The notes beneath the pieces were generated by a model that searched no databases, was not told where the DNA came from, and worked only from the letters and a program-made list of their open reading frames with translations. This document shows, in pieces, positions 34,182 to 44,400 of a stretch of 64,000 nucleotides of DNA (position 1 is its first letter; every line of letters starts with the position of its first letter). This DNA is from an uncultured Roseibium sp. GTDB taxonomy: Bacteria; Pseudomonadota; Alphaproteobacteria; Rhizobiales; Stappiaceae. The position numbers and the translations under genes were made by a program. Location of the stretch: assembly GCF_947496995.1 (NCBI RefSeq), contig NZ_CANMFD010000002.1, positions 558,001-622,000 on the forward strand. Reading direction: 5' to 3'.

Positions 34182-35514
34182 GAGTCCAACGCTCCATCTT
34201 GCCGCGCGTCTTTATTTGCTCGGAAAAAGTGGTTGCGATGCCACGTGACCGCGCCTTTTCCAGCCTTGGAGGAGCCTCGCAAAGCGCGTCCGGCAGATTG
34301 ACGGTCCCGTCAATGATGCGTTCGGCCATAAGTTCCGCCGCCGCTTCGCGGCCTTCCCTGGTGAAGAAACAGCCTTTGACCTGTATCGAAGCTGCCAGCA
34401 AACGCTCCAGTGCTTCCAGAAGGTTCTTGTCCGGTGCGGAGGCACCGCGCCAGAACTCGTCCAGCGGTTTCTGGCATGTCAGACCCTCGATGTCATAAAG
34501 CGCGATCCCGAGAACCTTCGTCGGACAGTCCGCCCGCAACGCGTGCAATCCGGTCGTACTGTTTATGGTCAGGGATCCTGCCGCGTGACCAAGAAGCCTG
34601 GCCAGGTTTCCACCGTCCACGAGGAGAACGCGTTTCTTGACGCCGTGTTTTTTGGCAATTGTGCGCAAGATGCGCGACCAGGGCTCCATGCCGTTGTCGA
34701 GAGGGTGCACCTTGAAGACCAGACGGGCAGATGACGGCGCGTGGAGTGCGAAGGACCGAGTGACCTCCTCGGCAGCTTCGGCGATATGATCGTACTGGGA
34801 ATTGTAGCGAAGCTGATAATCGCTCTGAAGCTGCAGCGGAAAAACGTAATAGGGAAGCCCGGTGGCGATTATGTCGTCGATGACATGATGGGCATGGCGA
34901 TTGCGGCGCCTGGCCATCGCGAACCGGGGAATGTTGCTGAGATAGTCAATGAATGGATGATAGAGCTTGTCACGCACATAACCGGGAAAGGCCCACGCGA
35001 AAATCACGTTGGCCATATTATAGCTGACTTCATTCACCGCTTCGTTGATGAACGGATATTTGTATAGCGGCTGACGATCGATTTCCGGAAGCGTCTCGCC
35101 GCTCCGGCGTATGAGGTCCGCATCCTCTGGAAAAAGGGAGTGAGCGGACATGCCGCGATGTTCCAGCGTAAGCCAGTCTGGCCGCAAATATCCGTTCTCG
35201 AAAGCCAGGCAAACCAGCCCCATATCCGCACCGACTTCAGCCGCGGCGACATGATAAGGAACGCGGTCGGCGTAATAGACGATGTGTGTAACTTTGTTAT
35301 GCCCGCAATAGTCCCGCAACCATTTTGGCCAGTTATCAAGCCTGCCGCGGTAGGAGGTGCATCTGCGGTCATGCCAGCCGAGCCAGTCCCCCGCCGACAG
35401 ATTGACTCGCAAGGTTTGTACACCCCGTTTTTCCAGGCGGTCCGCGATGGTGCGCGCAAAGACCCCGGGCGGACCTTGCAGAAAAAGCACCACCATGGAG
35501 CTGACTGGACTCAT
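34165..35514 (-). CDS. KpsS-like capsule glycosyltransferase, copy 2
   Basis: A 449-residue paralogue of the adjacent gene with the same landmarks: VVLFLQGPPGVFA, RVNLSAGDWLGWHD, PYYVFPLQLQSDYQLRY, LVFKVHPLDNG, GSLTINSTTGLHAL and YDIEGLTCQKPLDEFW. It ends in PPRLEKARSRGI followed by an extra basic tail. It should act at the inner face of the membrane in assembly of the capsule linker. The ATG at 35514 fits the family start. The frame extends to a TTG at 35586, next to the wza-like stop, so the longer form is possible. Division of labour between the two copies is unknown. Confidence 0.84.
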   Translation of the reverse strand: MSPVSSMVVLFLQGPPGVFARTIADRLEKRGVQTLRVNLSAGDWLGWHDRRCTSYRGRLDNWPKWLRDYCGHNKVTHIVYYADRVPYHVAAAEVGADMGLVCLAFENGYLRPDWLTLEHRGMSAHSLFPEDADLIRRSGETLPEIDRQPLYKYPFINEAVNEVSYNMANVIFAWAFPGYVRDKLYHPFIDYLSNIPRFAMARRRNRHAHHVIDDIIATGLPYYVFPLQLQSDYQLRYNSQYDHIAEAAEEVTRSFALHAPSSARLVFKVHPLDNGMEPWSRILRTIAKKHGVKKRVLLVDGGNLARLLGHAAGSLTINSTTGLHALRADCPTKVLGIALYDIEGLTCQKPLDEFWRGASAPDKNLLEALERLLAASIQVKGCFFTREGREAAAELMAERIIDGTVNLPDALCEAPPRLEKARSRGIATTFSEQIKTRGKMERWTHVWPG

Positions 35515-35589
35515 TGCATTACGCCAACCTGCTGGCTTGGACGGTTGAAACTGCCGGTTCAATCCGCTGAAAGTTTCGACCGGCAATCT

Positions 35590-36720
35590 TTACTCGTAAA
35601 GTCGCTGGACCGACGAGTAATTGCTGATGAGCGGTGCGATAATCTGGAGGAATTTCCCGAGTTCCGCGGTCGGATGGTTCGAGACGTAGAGGATATCCTT
35701 GTCCCGCATCTCGAAATTCTGCGCCAGGAAGAAACCCTGAGGGTCCCTGAGGCTCAGCTTATAGACCATCGGAACAGTCGTCTGACCGGAGAGCTTGTTG
35801 TCGAGCACCGGCTTCAGCTTGCGCACAAGCGCAGCGTCTTCATAGCGGAACAGGAACACGCCATTCGCATCGGCACGATCATCACGCAACCCACCCACCG
35901 TTGCCAGCGCCTCGGCCATCGTCACCGTCTTGGTCTTGAACGGGACGAGTTGATTGGCCTTTACAGCGCCGAAAGCCGAATAGGTGCGGGGACGGTGCGA
36001 CAGAAGAATATTGTCACCTGGGGAAACGAGAACGTTGTTTTCCGGATAGTCGATCAGGTCTTCCAGCCGCGTCGTACCGGCACGGCGTCCCCGCTTCAGA
36101 GTAACCACCGTCTCGTAAGTGGCTTCACGGGACCCACCCGCCTGGGCCACGAGGTCCAACAGGCGCGTGTTGCGCAGAGGCAGAGGGTAAACGCCCGGCT
36201 TCGCCACATCGCCGACAACTACAGCAGTCGTGCTGAGTTTGTCCTTCAAAGAAACAAGCACCTGCGGCTCGACGGCCTTGCCGATCAGTTTTTTCTGGAT
36301 CGACTGGCGCAGCCCTTCGATACTCAGACCCGCCGCACGGACGCGTCCCGCATACGGAATGAAGATATAGCCGTTTTCGTCCACCACGGACGGTATCTGG
36401 CTCGATCCGCCGCCAGCGCTGGAGAACAATCCGTCGGGAGAGGCTTCCCAGATCGTGACGACCAGGGTATCCCCGACCCCGAGCAAGGTCGACGAACCGC
36501 CGCTGCCCACGCCGTGGAACTGATTAGCGAACGCCAGGGGACGGTAGGCCTTAACGAAGTCAATGTTCGTCGGTTCGAGTACCACGACGGTGTAATCACC
36601 GGCCTTGGCACTGTCCTCGACATCCTGCGAGGTAATATTGATTGCGGCCGGCCCGTCTCCGGGTAGAGCGGAACATCCGAACAACGCCCCCGCAACCACC
36701 AGTACTGACAAAATTCGCAT
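35590..36720 (-). CDS. Wza/KpsD-type polysaccharide export lipoprotein
   Basis: A 376-residue outer-membrane export protein. The signal peptide ends in the lipobox L-F-G-C at residue 16. The Poly_export core (GVGDTLVVTIWEA, VDENGYIFIPYAGRVRAAGL) is followed by SLBB-type domains (VVGDVAKPGVYPL, AQAGG). The protein should form the ring channel that carries capsule across the periplasm and outer membrane. The ATG at 36720 places the signal peptide correctly, whereas the frame upstream to 36780 would bury it. It is first in the minus-strand capsule unit. No KpsE/Wzc partner or ABC transporter is in the window. Confidence 0.9.
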   Translation of the reverse strand: MRILSVLVVAGALFGCSALPGDGPAAINITSQDVEDSAKAGDYTVVVLEPTNIDFVKAYRPLAFANQFHGVGSGGSSTLLGVGDTLVVTIWEASPDGLFSSAGGGSSQIPSVVDENGYIFIPYAGRVRAAGLSIEGLRQSIQKKLIGKAVEPQVLVSLKDKLSTTAVVVGDVAKPGVYPLPLRNTRLLDLVAQAGGSREATYETVVTLKRGRRAGTTRLEDLIDYPENNVLVSPGDNILLSHRPRTYSAFGAVKANQLVPFKTKTVTMAEALATVGGLRDDRADANGVFLFRYEDAALVRKLKPVLDNKLSGQTTVPMVYKLSLRDPQGFFLAQNFEMRDKDILYVSNHPTAELGKFLQIIAPLISNYSSVQRLYE

Positions 36721-36945
36721 TAGACCCCGTTCCACCCGTTTGCTGTCAGTCTGGTAACACCCTCTTGCCAGGATGTCCAAGACGCAACGGCCTTATTCCC
36801 AGGAGAAATTCCCCACCTGTGACTTTGCTGTAACAGTACACCTCTTTTTCCTAGTGAATTGATTAATTTCCGATTTATCGTCTTAAGATCGGCACATATG
36901 AAGCACATGCGTCCCGAGGTTTACCCGCTCACAACGAGGACATCG

Positions 36946-38130
36946 ATGACCGAAAACGACGTTACCATGATCGGTAAAACAATCAGGAAATCCTCGGAAG
37001 ATTTGACAGGTTGGCTGACGGAAAAGGCTCTTCCGGTCTGGGTTGCAACAGGTGCAGATCTTGCCGCGGGAGAGTGTTTCGAAGCAATAGACCTTGCAAG
37101 CGCGCAGGCCGTTTCGGTGCCGCGCCGCGCACGCATTGTTCCCCGGCAGATTTATTCCTTTCTGGAAGGCGGAAAACTTGGCTGGCCGGGTCCGGCCGTC
37201 GAACTGGCGACAAAACTGTCGGATTGGCACGTGAAAGTGTTCCTGACAGACGCAGGCTATTATGCGGGCGCCGCAGACATGAAAAACCGGATCACGGATC
37301 CTTCGTTTGACCTCTACAATCAGGCCTTCGCCCTGTTCGGTTTCGCGCAGATTGCGGCAACGGTTCCTGAACGCAGGGCGTCAGCGACTGCGCATGCCAA
37401 GGATCTCCTGAACTTTCTGTTCGAAAATTATCGTCATTCGGTAGCCGGGTTCCGGGAGACCAATCCGGACAAGGCGCCGCTTTGTTCCAATCCGCACATG
37501 CATCTGTTCGAGGCGTGCCGTGCCTGGGAGGAAATCTCCGACGATCCCGTCTGGACAGACCTTTCGGATGAAATAGCCGAGCTTGCGCTGACCCGGTTTA
37601 TCGACCCGATAAACGGCGGTTTGCGTGAATTCTTCGACCTCGACTGGACGCCTGCATCCGGCGACAAAGGCCGTGTGATGGAACCGGGGCACCAGTTCGA
37701 ATGGGCCTGGCTGCTGGCAGGATGGGGACAATCGCGCGGCGATGCCGGTGCCCTTGTCGCCGCACGCCGCCTCTATGACATCGGCTGGACCTATGGCATC
37801 GATGAAAGCCGGGGCGTGGCCTTCATGGCGCTGAACGACGATTTCACCGTTCGCGATCCCGTTGCCAGACTTTGGGGACAAACCGAGTGGATCAAGGCGG
37901 CGGTCGCCATGGCGAAGATTTCGACCGGTGCCGAGAGAGAGGCCTATCTTTCCGACATTCCCGATGCCGTGCGGGCATTGCAGATCTACTTCAAGGATGT
38001 GCCGGAGGGTCTGTGGCACGACAAGCTCACGCCGGAGGGAGAGTTTGTCGACGAGCCGGCCCCGGCCAGCTCGCTCTACCACATCGTCTGTGCAATTTCC
38101 GAATTGAGCGCATTTGCGAAGTCTCTTTGA
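36946..38130 (+). CDS. AGE-family sugar epimerase/isomerase
   Basis: A 394-residue (alpha/alpha)6-barrel protein of the N-acylglucosamine 2-epimerase / mannose isomerase group. Family landmarks include ARIVPRQIYSF, the HMHLFEA helix, PGHQFEWAWLL, WGQTEWIKAA and SSLYHIVCA, which provide the active-site Arg, His and Glu. Bacterial relatives of this form are often annotated mannose-6-phosphate isomerase. The start at 36946 has GAGGA six bases upstream; ATGs at 36898 and 36907 and a TTG at 36859 are weaker. It diverges from the wza-like gene across about 225 AT-rich bases and may supply a sugar for the capsule, though that is inference from position only. Confidence 0.82.
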   Translation: MTENDVTMIGKTIRKSSEDLTGWLTEKALPVWVATGADLAAGECFEAIDLASAQAVSVPRRARIVPRQIYSFLEGGKLGWPGPAVELATKLSDWHVKVFLTDAGYYAGAADMKNRITDPSFDLYNQAFALFGFAQIAATVPERRASATAHAKDLLNFLFENYRHSVAGFRETNPDKAPLCSNPHMHLFEACRAWEEISDDPVWTDLSDEIAELALTRFIDPINGGLREFFDLDWTPASGDKGRVMEPGHQFEWAWLLAGWGQSRGDAGALVAARRLYDIGWTYGIDESRGVAFMALNDDFTVRDPVARLWGQTEWIKAAVAMAKISTGAEREAYLSDIPDAVRALQIYFKDVPEGLWHDKLTPEGEFVDEPAPASSLYHIVCAISELSAFAKSL

Positions 38131-38277
38131 ATGAACGGGGCTGCCTGCATTCAAGCGCCTCATGACGAATCGGAAGCAGGAAAAGACGTAATCCGCCTTT
38201 TTCATTTGCCGGCGACATTCTATAGCTTGTCGCCGAATCCGGATTTCAGCTCAAAAACACAGAAACAAGGACGCGGG

Positions 38278-39189
38278 ATGCCCGAGGCAAAGATCATTGA
38301 CGGCAAGGCGATCGCAGAATCGGTTCGCGATGAAATCACCCGCCGGGCAGCAACGCTGATTGAAACCAGCGGTGTGCGCCCGGGCCTGGCGGTCGTGCTT
38401 GTCGGGGAAGATCCGGCAAGCCAGGTTTATGTCCGCAACAAGGACCGGGCGGCGGAAGCCTGCGGGTTTCATTCGGTCAAGCATACGCTTCCTGCGGAGA
38501 CCGGCGAAGCCGATGTTCTCTCGCTTGTCGAAAGCCTCAACAACGATCCGGACATTCACGGCATTCTGGTGCAGTTGCCGCTGCCCGGACATATCGACGA
38601 GAGTAAGGTGCTCCGCCTGATCCGGCCGGAAAAGGATGTCGACGGCTTCCATCCTGTCAATGTCGGTCTTCTCACGGCCGGAGAACGCGCAAGCGCCCTG
38701 GTGCCCTGCACGCCGGCGGGATGCCTGGTGCTCCTGAAACGGACGCTGGGGGATACGCTTGCCGGGCAGAATGCCGTCGTGATCGGGCGATCCAACATTG
38801 TCGGCAAACCGATGGCCAGCCTGCTGCTTCAGGAAAGTTGCACCGTCACCATCGCTCACAGCCGGACCCAAAACCTGCCCGATGTCGTGCGCGCGGCCGA
38901 CATTGTCATCGCTGCCGTCGGTCGTCCCGAAATGATCAAGGGGGATTGGATCGGACAAGGAGCGACGGTGATTGACGTGGGTATCAACCGTATCCCCGCC
39001 CCTGAGCGCGGCGAAGGCAAGAGCCGGCTTGTCGGCGACGTCGCCTTTCAGGAGGCCCTGGAGCACGCCGGCGCGATCACGCCGGTTCCCGGTGGCGTCG
39101 GGCCGATGACCATCGCCATGCTCATGGTCAACACGCTGACCGCCGCGCGGCGCCTGCTCCACCTTCCGGAAGAACAACCGTTATTTTAG
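38278..39189 (+). CDS. folD: methylene-THF dehydrogenase/cyclohydrolase FolD
   Basis: A 303-residue bifunctional enzyme that interconverts 5,10-methylene-THF, methenyl-THF and 10-formyl-THF in the cytoplasm. Signatures are [25 protein letters not shown] (NADP site) and [15 protein letters not shown], with the catalytic lysine in [13 protein letters not shown]. The ATG at 38278 follows AAGGA by seven bases; the frame is open 49 codons further upstream without family support. One-carbon units from the betaine block at 15-21 kb could feed this enzyme, but there is no physical linkage. Confidence 0.96.
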   Translation: MPEAKIIDGKAIAESVRDEITRRAATLIETSGVRPGLAVVLVGEDPASQVYVRNKDRAAEACGFHSVKHTLPAETGEADVLSLVESLNNDPDIHGILVQLPLPGHIDESKVLRLIRPEKDVDGFHPVNVGLLTAGERASALVPCTPAGCLVLLKRTLGDTLAGQNAVVIGRSNIVGKPMASLLLQESCTVTIAHSRTQNLPDVVRAADIVIAAVGRPEMIKGDWIGQGATVIDVGINRIPAPERGEGKSRLVGDVAFQEALEHAGAITPVPGGVGPMTIAMLMVNTLTAARRLLHLPEEQPLF

Positions 39190-39378
39190 AGCCCCTACGC
39201 TCTTGTCCGGAGCATTGTAAAGTTGCTCGAACATGAGATGATCGAGCTTCGACGCGGGCGGCACTGTTTGTTTCAAGTCGTTGTTGCGCCAATGCACTTG
39301 CGCTGTTTGCACCGCCATGATCTATCGTGTTGAGAGTACATTAACCGTGGTTGACCTAACGTGAGAAACGTAGGGGCT
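39190..39378. repeat. 10-bp inverted repeat in the folD-tamA gap
   Basis: AGCCCCTACG (39190-39199, directly after the folD stop) is repeated in inverse at 39369-39378 (CGTAGGGGCT), 169 bases apart. The 268-base gap between folD and tamA holds no gene that I can see. The arms may be chance, or the remains of a small mobile or regulatory element. Confidence 0.3.
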
Positions 39379-39457
39379 GCGTTCGCAGTTTGGCTTGATT
39401 GTGACAGGATGCACTGAGGCAATCCGGCCATGCCAAACCGTCAGGCGGCAGTAAGTG

Positions 39458-41437
39458 ATGGGTCTACCGTCCTGCAAACCCGGCCTTGTTTCGGGTGTGC
39501 GTGGTTACGCTTTTATAGCATCGGCCGGCTTGCCGGCGAGCGGTGTGTTTTGTGCTGCCAGACGCGTCCTGCAGGCCGGATTGTTATTCACTGCACTGTC
39601 AGCAGTACCGCAGTCTGCTCATTCCTTCGAACTTTTCGGCTGGAAACCCTTCGGGTCTTCGGATGAAAATACCGAAACCGTTCCCGACCCCACCGCCTAC
39701 AAACCTGAAATCACCGTCTCGAGCGGCAATGAACAGCTGTCGAAGGAATTAAGCGCCGCTTCGATCCTGATGCAGCAGCAGGAACAGCTGCCGTCCGGAG
39801 AAGCCGGGCTGCTGGCCCGCGCGCTCTCCGATCGTGAACGCCTGATTGCAAAGCTTTACGCAATCGGCCGCTACGGCGGGACCGTCAACATCATGCTCGC
39901 GGGCATTCCGCTCGAGACCGCCCTGGAGCAGCCGGAGTTACCCGCAGCCCGCCCGGTCAATGTCACCATCATGGTGAACCCGGGCCCTGTTTTCACCTTC
40001 GGGGATATTTCGATCTCCTCGCGCGGAGCCGACCTTTCCTCTGATCCTGCCTTCTGGGATCTTTCTCCCGGCGAAGTGGCTGCTTCCGATGAGATCCTGA
40101 CGGCGGAAGCACGCATGGTCTCCGTCCTGCGCGGTCGCGGTTATCCGAAGGCGAAGATTGCCGAGCGGCGGATTACGGCCGATCACAGCACCAACCGTCT
40201 CGCGGTTTCGTTGGTCGCCGATGCGGGCCCGAAGGCCCATTTCGGCGCCGTCTCCGTCAGCGGGACAAAGGTGACCGATCCGGCGTTCGTCATTCAGCAG
40301 GCCATGCTTCCGCAAGGCGCGCTCTATTCTCCGGCAGACCTTGCGCGGGCTCGCAAGCGCCTCAACGACCTCGGTATCTTTTCTTCCGTCCGGCTGGTCG
40401 AAGGTGACATAGCCGGACCGGACGGCACGATGCCAATCACCATTGAAGTGACCGAACGCAAACGTCATGTGATCGGCGCCGGGGCCTCCTGGTCCAGCAC
40501 GGAAGGCTTCGGGGTGGAATCCTACTGGCGGCGCAGAAACCTGTTCGGCCGCGGCGAGCTGCTGTCGATTGAAGGGTCCGTCGGCCGGATCGCCAACGAA
40601 AGCCTTGAGAAACTCGAATATTCCGCGCGCATTGCCTTTGAAAAACCCGGCGTATTCGGTCCGCTAACCAGTTTCTCAACGAGCCTGGGCGCCCGACAGG
40701 AAAATCCCGATGCCTATCTGAGCCGCACAATCACCTATGATGCCTATCTGAACCGCGAATTCACCGAACAGCTCAAGGGCCGTGCGGGCGCCGAGGTTTT
40801 CTATGCCAACGAAGAGGATGCCTTCGGGGACAACGACTATCTGCTCGTCGGCTTGCCGGCCGACCTGACCTTTGACAACAGGGACAACCTTTTGAACCCT
40901 TCAAAGGGGGTCTTTGCCGCGCTCTTTGCGGAACCGGCTTATGACACACTCAACTCCAACGCCATGGGGTTCGTGAAAGGCACGGTGTCCAGCTATTACG
41001 CGCTGGATGAATCCAAGCGTTTCATTCTCGCCGGAAAGGTCACGGCGGGGTCCATTTTCGCTCCCTCCGTCGAATCTGTCCCGGCCAGCCGGCGTTATAT
41101 CGCCGGCGGAGGTGGTTCTATCCGCGGATATGCCTACCGGAATGTCGGTCCGAGGGTGGATGGCGAAGTGACGGGAGGCCGGTCTCTCATCGAATTGTCC
41201 GGAGAAATTCGCGTCCAGATGACCGAAACGATTGGTGTCGTCGGATTTGTGGATGCGGGAAATGCATATGAGAACAGTTTTCCCGACTTTTCTGAGGGCC
41301 TGAAGGTGGGCGTAGGTACCGGGCTGCGCTACTTTACACCGATAGGACCGCTTCGTATCGATGCGGCCATACCGCTGGATCCGGGACCGGGTGACCCGGA
41401 CTTCGCCCTTTATGTCGGTTTGAGCCAGGCGTTTTAG
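39458..41437 (+). CDS. tamA: TamA, Omp85-family outer-membrane assembly protein
   Basis: A 659-residue outer-membrane protein. A signal-like hydrophobic stretch (about residues 35-55, ending SAHS) follows an unusually long N-region. POTRA domains follow (about 100-320; for example INIMLAGIPLE is replaced here by VNIMLAGIPLE and VTIMVNPGPVFTFG), then a beta-barrel (about 330-659) with the D15-type motif GGGGSIRGYAYRNVGP. The protein ends in an aromatic residue (SQAF), as Omp85 barrels do. With TamB it inserts autotransporters and other proteins into the outer membrane or moves lipids. Adjacent GTG (39455) and ATG (39458) codons are both possible starts. Confidence 0.9.
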   Translation: MGLPSCKPGLVSGVRGYAFIASAGLPASGVFCAARRVLQAGLLFTALSAVPQSAHSFELFGWKPFGSSDENTETVPDPTAYKPEITVSSGNEQLSKELSAASILMQQQEQLPSGEAGLLARALSDRERLIAKLYAIGRYGGTVNIMLAGIPLETALEQPELPAARPVNVTIMVNPGPVFTFGDISISSRGADLSSDPAFWDLSPGEVAASDEILTAEARMVSVLRGRGYPKAKIAERRITADHSTNRLAVSLVADAGPKAHFGAVSVSGTKVTDPAFVIQQAMLPQGALYSPADLARARKRLNDLGIFSSVRLVEGDIAGPDGTMPITIEVTERKRHVIGAGASWSSTEGFGVESYWRRRNLFGRGELLSIEGSVGRIANESLEKLEYSARIAFEKPGVFGPLTSFSTSLGARQENPDAYLSRTITYDAYLNREFTEQLKGRAGAEVFYANEEDAFGDNDYLLVGLPADLTFDNRDNLLNPSKGVFAALFAEPAYDTLNSNAMGFVKGTVSSYYALDESKRFILAGKVTAGSIFAPSVESVPASRRYIAGGGGSIRGYAYRNVGPRVDGEVTGGRSLIELSGEIRVQMTETIGVVGFVDAGNAYENSFPDFSEGLKVGVGTGLRYFTPIGPLRIDAAIPLDPGPGDPDFALYVGLSQAF

Positions 41438-41442
41438 CGCAT

Positions 41443-44400
41443 ATGCGTTTTCTAAGGTTTTCATTACGGGTCTTCGGATTCCTGATCGCGCTTGCGATTG
41501 CCGTTCCGCTTTTCGCCATCGCAGCGATGCAGGTGTCGGCCGGCCGGGCGTTTGTCTCCGGTGTCGTCAGCAACCTTGCCTCCGCTGACGGACGGATCGT
41601 CCGGATCGAAGGCCTTCATGTCGACTTCGGTCTCAACGGCGGGCTCGAGAGCCTGACTGTTGCCGATGAGGCTGGTGTCTGGCTTGACGCCGACCGGATC
41701 GCCCTCGGCTGGAATCCGCTGAAGCTCCTTTCCGGCGAGCTGGATATCGACAGCGTGACCGCTGACCGGGTCGATCTGGCAAGACAACCTGCAATCCCGC
41801 AAGACGAAGCCGCTGACGCCGATTCCAGCGACGATGGATCTGCAGGTTTCTCGTTGCCGGTCGATGTCACCCTGGAACGTTTCCGTCTCGGCGAAGTCAA
41901 TCTGGGCCAGGCATTGCTTGGAACTCCCGTTTCCCTGAGCGCCGCCGGATCAGGGGCCTTCGCTGCCGACCCTGCCCTCCTCACCGCTCAACTGGACGTC
42001 AAGCGCATCGACGGTGTCGACGCCGGCCTGACTGCAAGTGCCGAGTTCGAACCGGCCGCCGAAAAACTTGCCTTCGACATCACGGTTTCGGAGCCGCGCG
42101 GAGGACTGGCTGCCCGTCTTCTCGAGGTTCCGGACCTTCCGGCCCTGCGTCTGGAACTGAAGGGCGACGGCCCCTTGACCAACTGGGCGGCAAGGCTCGG
42201 TCTGGATCTCGACGGACGGACAACCGTGACCGGTTCCGCAAGAATTGAGGATGACGCCGAGGGACGGCATCTCTCCTTCGACCTTGACGGCGATCTCGCC
42301 CCCCTGGCGCCTCCCGAAGTCCAGGCCTTTTTGCTCGGTACCACGAACGCTTCGGGGGAAGCCCGGTTCTCCGACGATTTCACGCCACAATCGGCGCTTC
42401 TAGCCCTCAAGACCCGAACTGTGTCTCTGGACGCCAACGCAGACCTCAGCAGCGCGAAAATCGACGCCACGGCCACGCTTTCGGTGAGCGCGGGCGACGA
42501 CGCCCTGATTGCTGTTGAACTGGCCGAGCGACGGATTGCTTTCGGCCCGCTCAAGGCAGATTTCACCGTTTCCGGCCAGCGGTCTTCCGCTGACTGGTCA
42601 GGCGATGTGAGCATTGCGTCCTTTCAGACGGCGGAAGTCCGCACGGGAGCGATGGATCTGAAGGCCTCGGGCTCCGGCGCCGATCTCACACCTTCCATCA
42701 TGACTTCACCGTTCGACTTTTCCCTCGCAATTGCCGGACTTGAAGGGCTGACGAAGGAAACAGACCCGCTGTCGGGCCCGGTATCCGTTCAGGGAAAGGG
42801 TACAGCCGATGGCAAGAAGAACTCCCTGCGGATCGCCGATCTCGCCATAAGCACCGCGACCGGTCATGCCACGCTGACGGATACGGAGATTTCCGCCGGC
42901 AAGGTCGATGCGCGTGGCCGCCTGTCCGTTTCGGATCTGGCGAAATTTTCGGGTCTCGCCGGGCGCGATCTCGGGGGAAGCGTTTCCGGAACATTTTCCG
43001 CCGACATGGACCCGGAGACACTCACCGGTTCGGCAACCGGCGCCCTCGTGATGCGTGAGCTCAAAACCGGTGTCTCCCAGGCGGACATGCTGCTTTCGGG
43101 CGAAAGCAATCTCGATCTGACGCTGGCTCTGGCCGGACAGGACGACATAACCGTCGAGAGCCTGACGCTGAAGAACAATGCCCTGGAGGTTCGCGGCGAT
43201 GCGCACTACCAGGAACCCGCCCTTACGTCCGATCTGACAGTCAGTCTTGAGGATCTGTCCAAGATAGACTCCCGGCTAGAAGGCGGTCTTTCGCTGGAGA
43301 TCGGGTCCTCCGGCCCGCTAAGCGCTCTTGAAGTGCAGGCGAATGCCACTTCTGACAAGATCCTGCTTGCCGGAACGCCTCTCGACGATCTGAGTTTTAC
43401 CGCGGATGCGACGGCGGATCCGGCGGCACCGACTGCCGCCGTCAAGGGCACGGCGTCCCTCAACGGTCAGCCGATTGCCGTCGATGTCGTGCTGACCAGC
43501 AAGGATGGCGGCGCCGACGTCGCCCCCCTGTCGATCCGCCTTGCCGGAAACACCGTGACGGGGACTCTGTCCATCGCGAATGTGGACAAGCCCGTCGAGA
43601 CGCTGAAGGGCGATCTGACAATCGACGCACCGGACCTCGCCTCGCTCTCCCCCTTGCTGCTGACCGAAATAAGCGGCCGCCTGCAAGGTACGATGTCCGC
43701 CAATCCGGACAACCGAACGCTGGCGGTTGACGTCACCGGCGCCGATATCGGCATACCCTCGGTCAGTGTCGGCACCCTGAAGCTGAAAGCCAATGTAGCG
43801 GCGCCCTATGCTCCGGAAAACATCACGGCGGATATCCAGCTCTCCGGCCTGCTGACGGACGCAACGCCCATCCACAGCGCCGACATAAGCGCCACACCGG
43901 ACGGCGACGGCACCGCGATCACGGCACAAGTCGCCATGGACAAGGACGATCGTGACGGGCTGTCCCTCAAGGCCCGCATCAGCGAACCCGACAGCGGTGC
44001 ATATGTGCTGGCGCTTCAGGAGCTGGCCCTGCACTATCAAGGCCTTTCCAGCGCCCTCAGGCAGCCCACAACCATTTCCTACAGCGACGGCGAAGCGACC
44101 ATCGAGCCTCTCGAGCTCAAGCTTGGCGACGGGTCACTTTCGGTCGCCGGCAAAGCCGGACAGTCACTGGACCTTGCTGCCGATCTGAAGTCCGTGCCCC
44201 TGAGCCTCGCAAACGCATTTCTGCCGTCCCTGGGTCTTGGAGGCACCTTGTCCGGCAACGTGAAAGCCACGGGCAGTGCGGCGTCTCCCGAAGCGCAGTG
44301 GACGATCACCGGTTCTTCGCTCACCTCCAGCGACCTCAGCAGCAACGGTCTTACGGCTCTCGATCTGACGTCATCCGGTTCGCTGAAATCCGATCAGGTC

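Noticed and set aside
35140..36666. 508-codon plus-strand open frame across the KpsS-like and Wza-like genes
   Set aside because: It spans two well-supported minus-strand genes and gives no recognisable protein.
21185..36720. A wholly new biosynthetic system
   Set aside because: Gene order and families match the rhizobial rkp-1 capsule region, so the novelty lies in the undefined lipid product and the glycosyltransferase set, not in the locus type.
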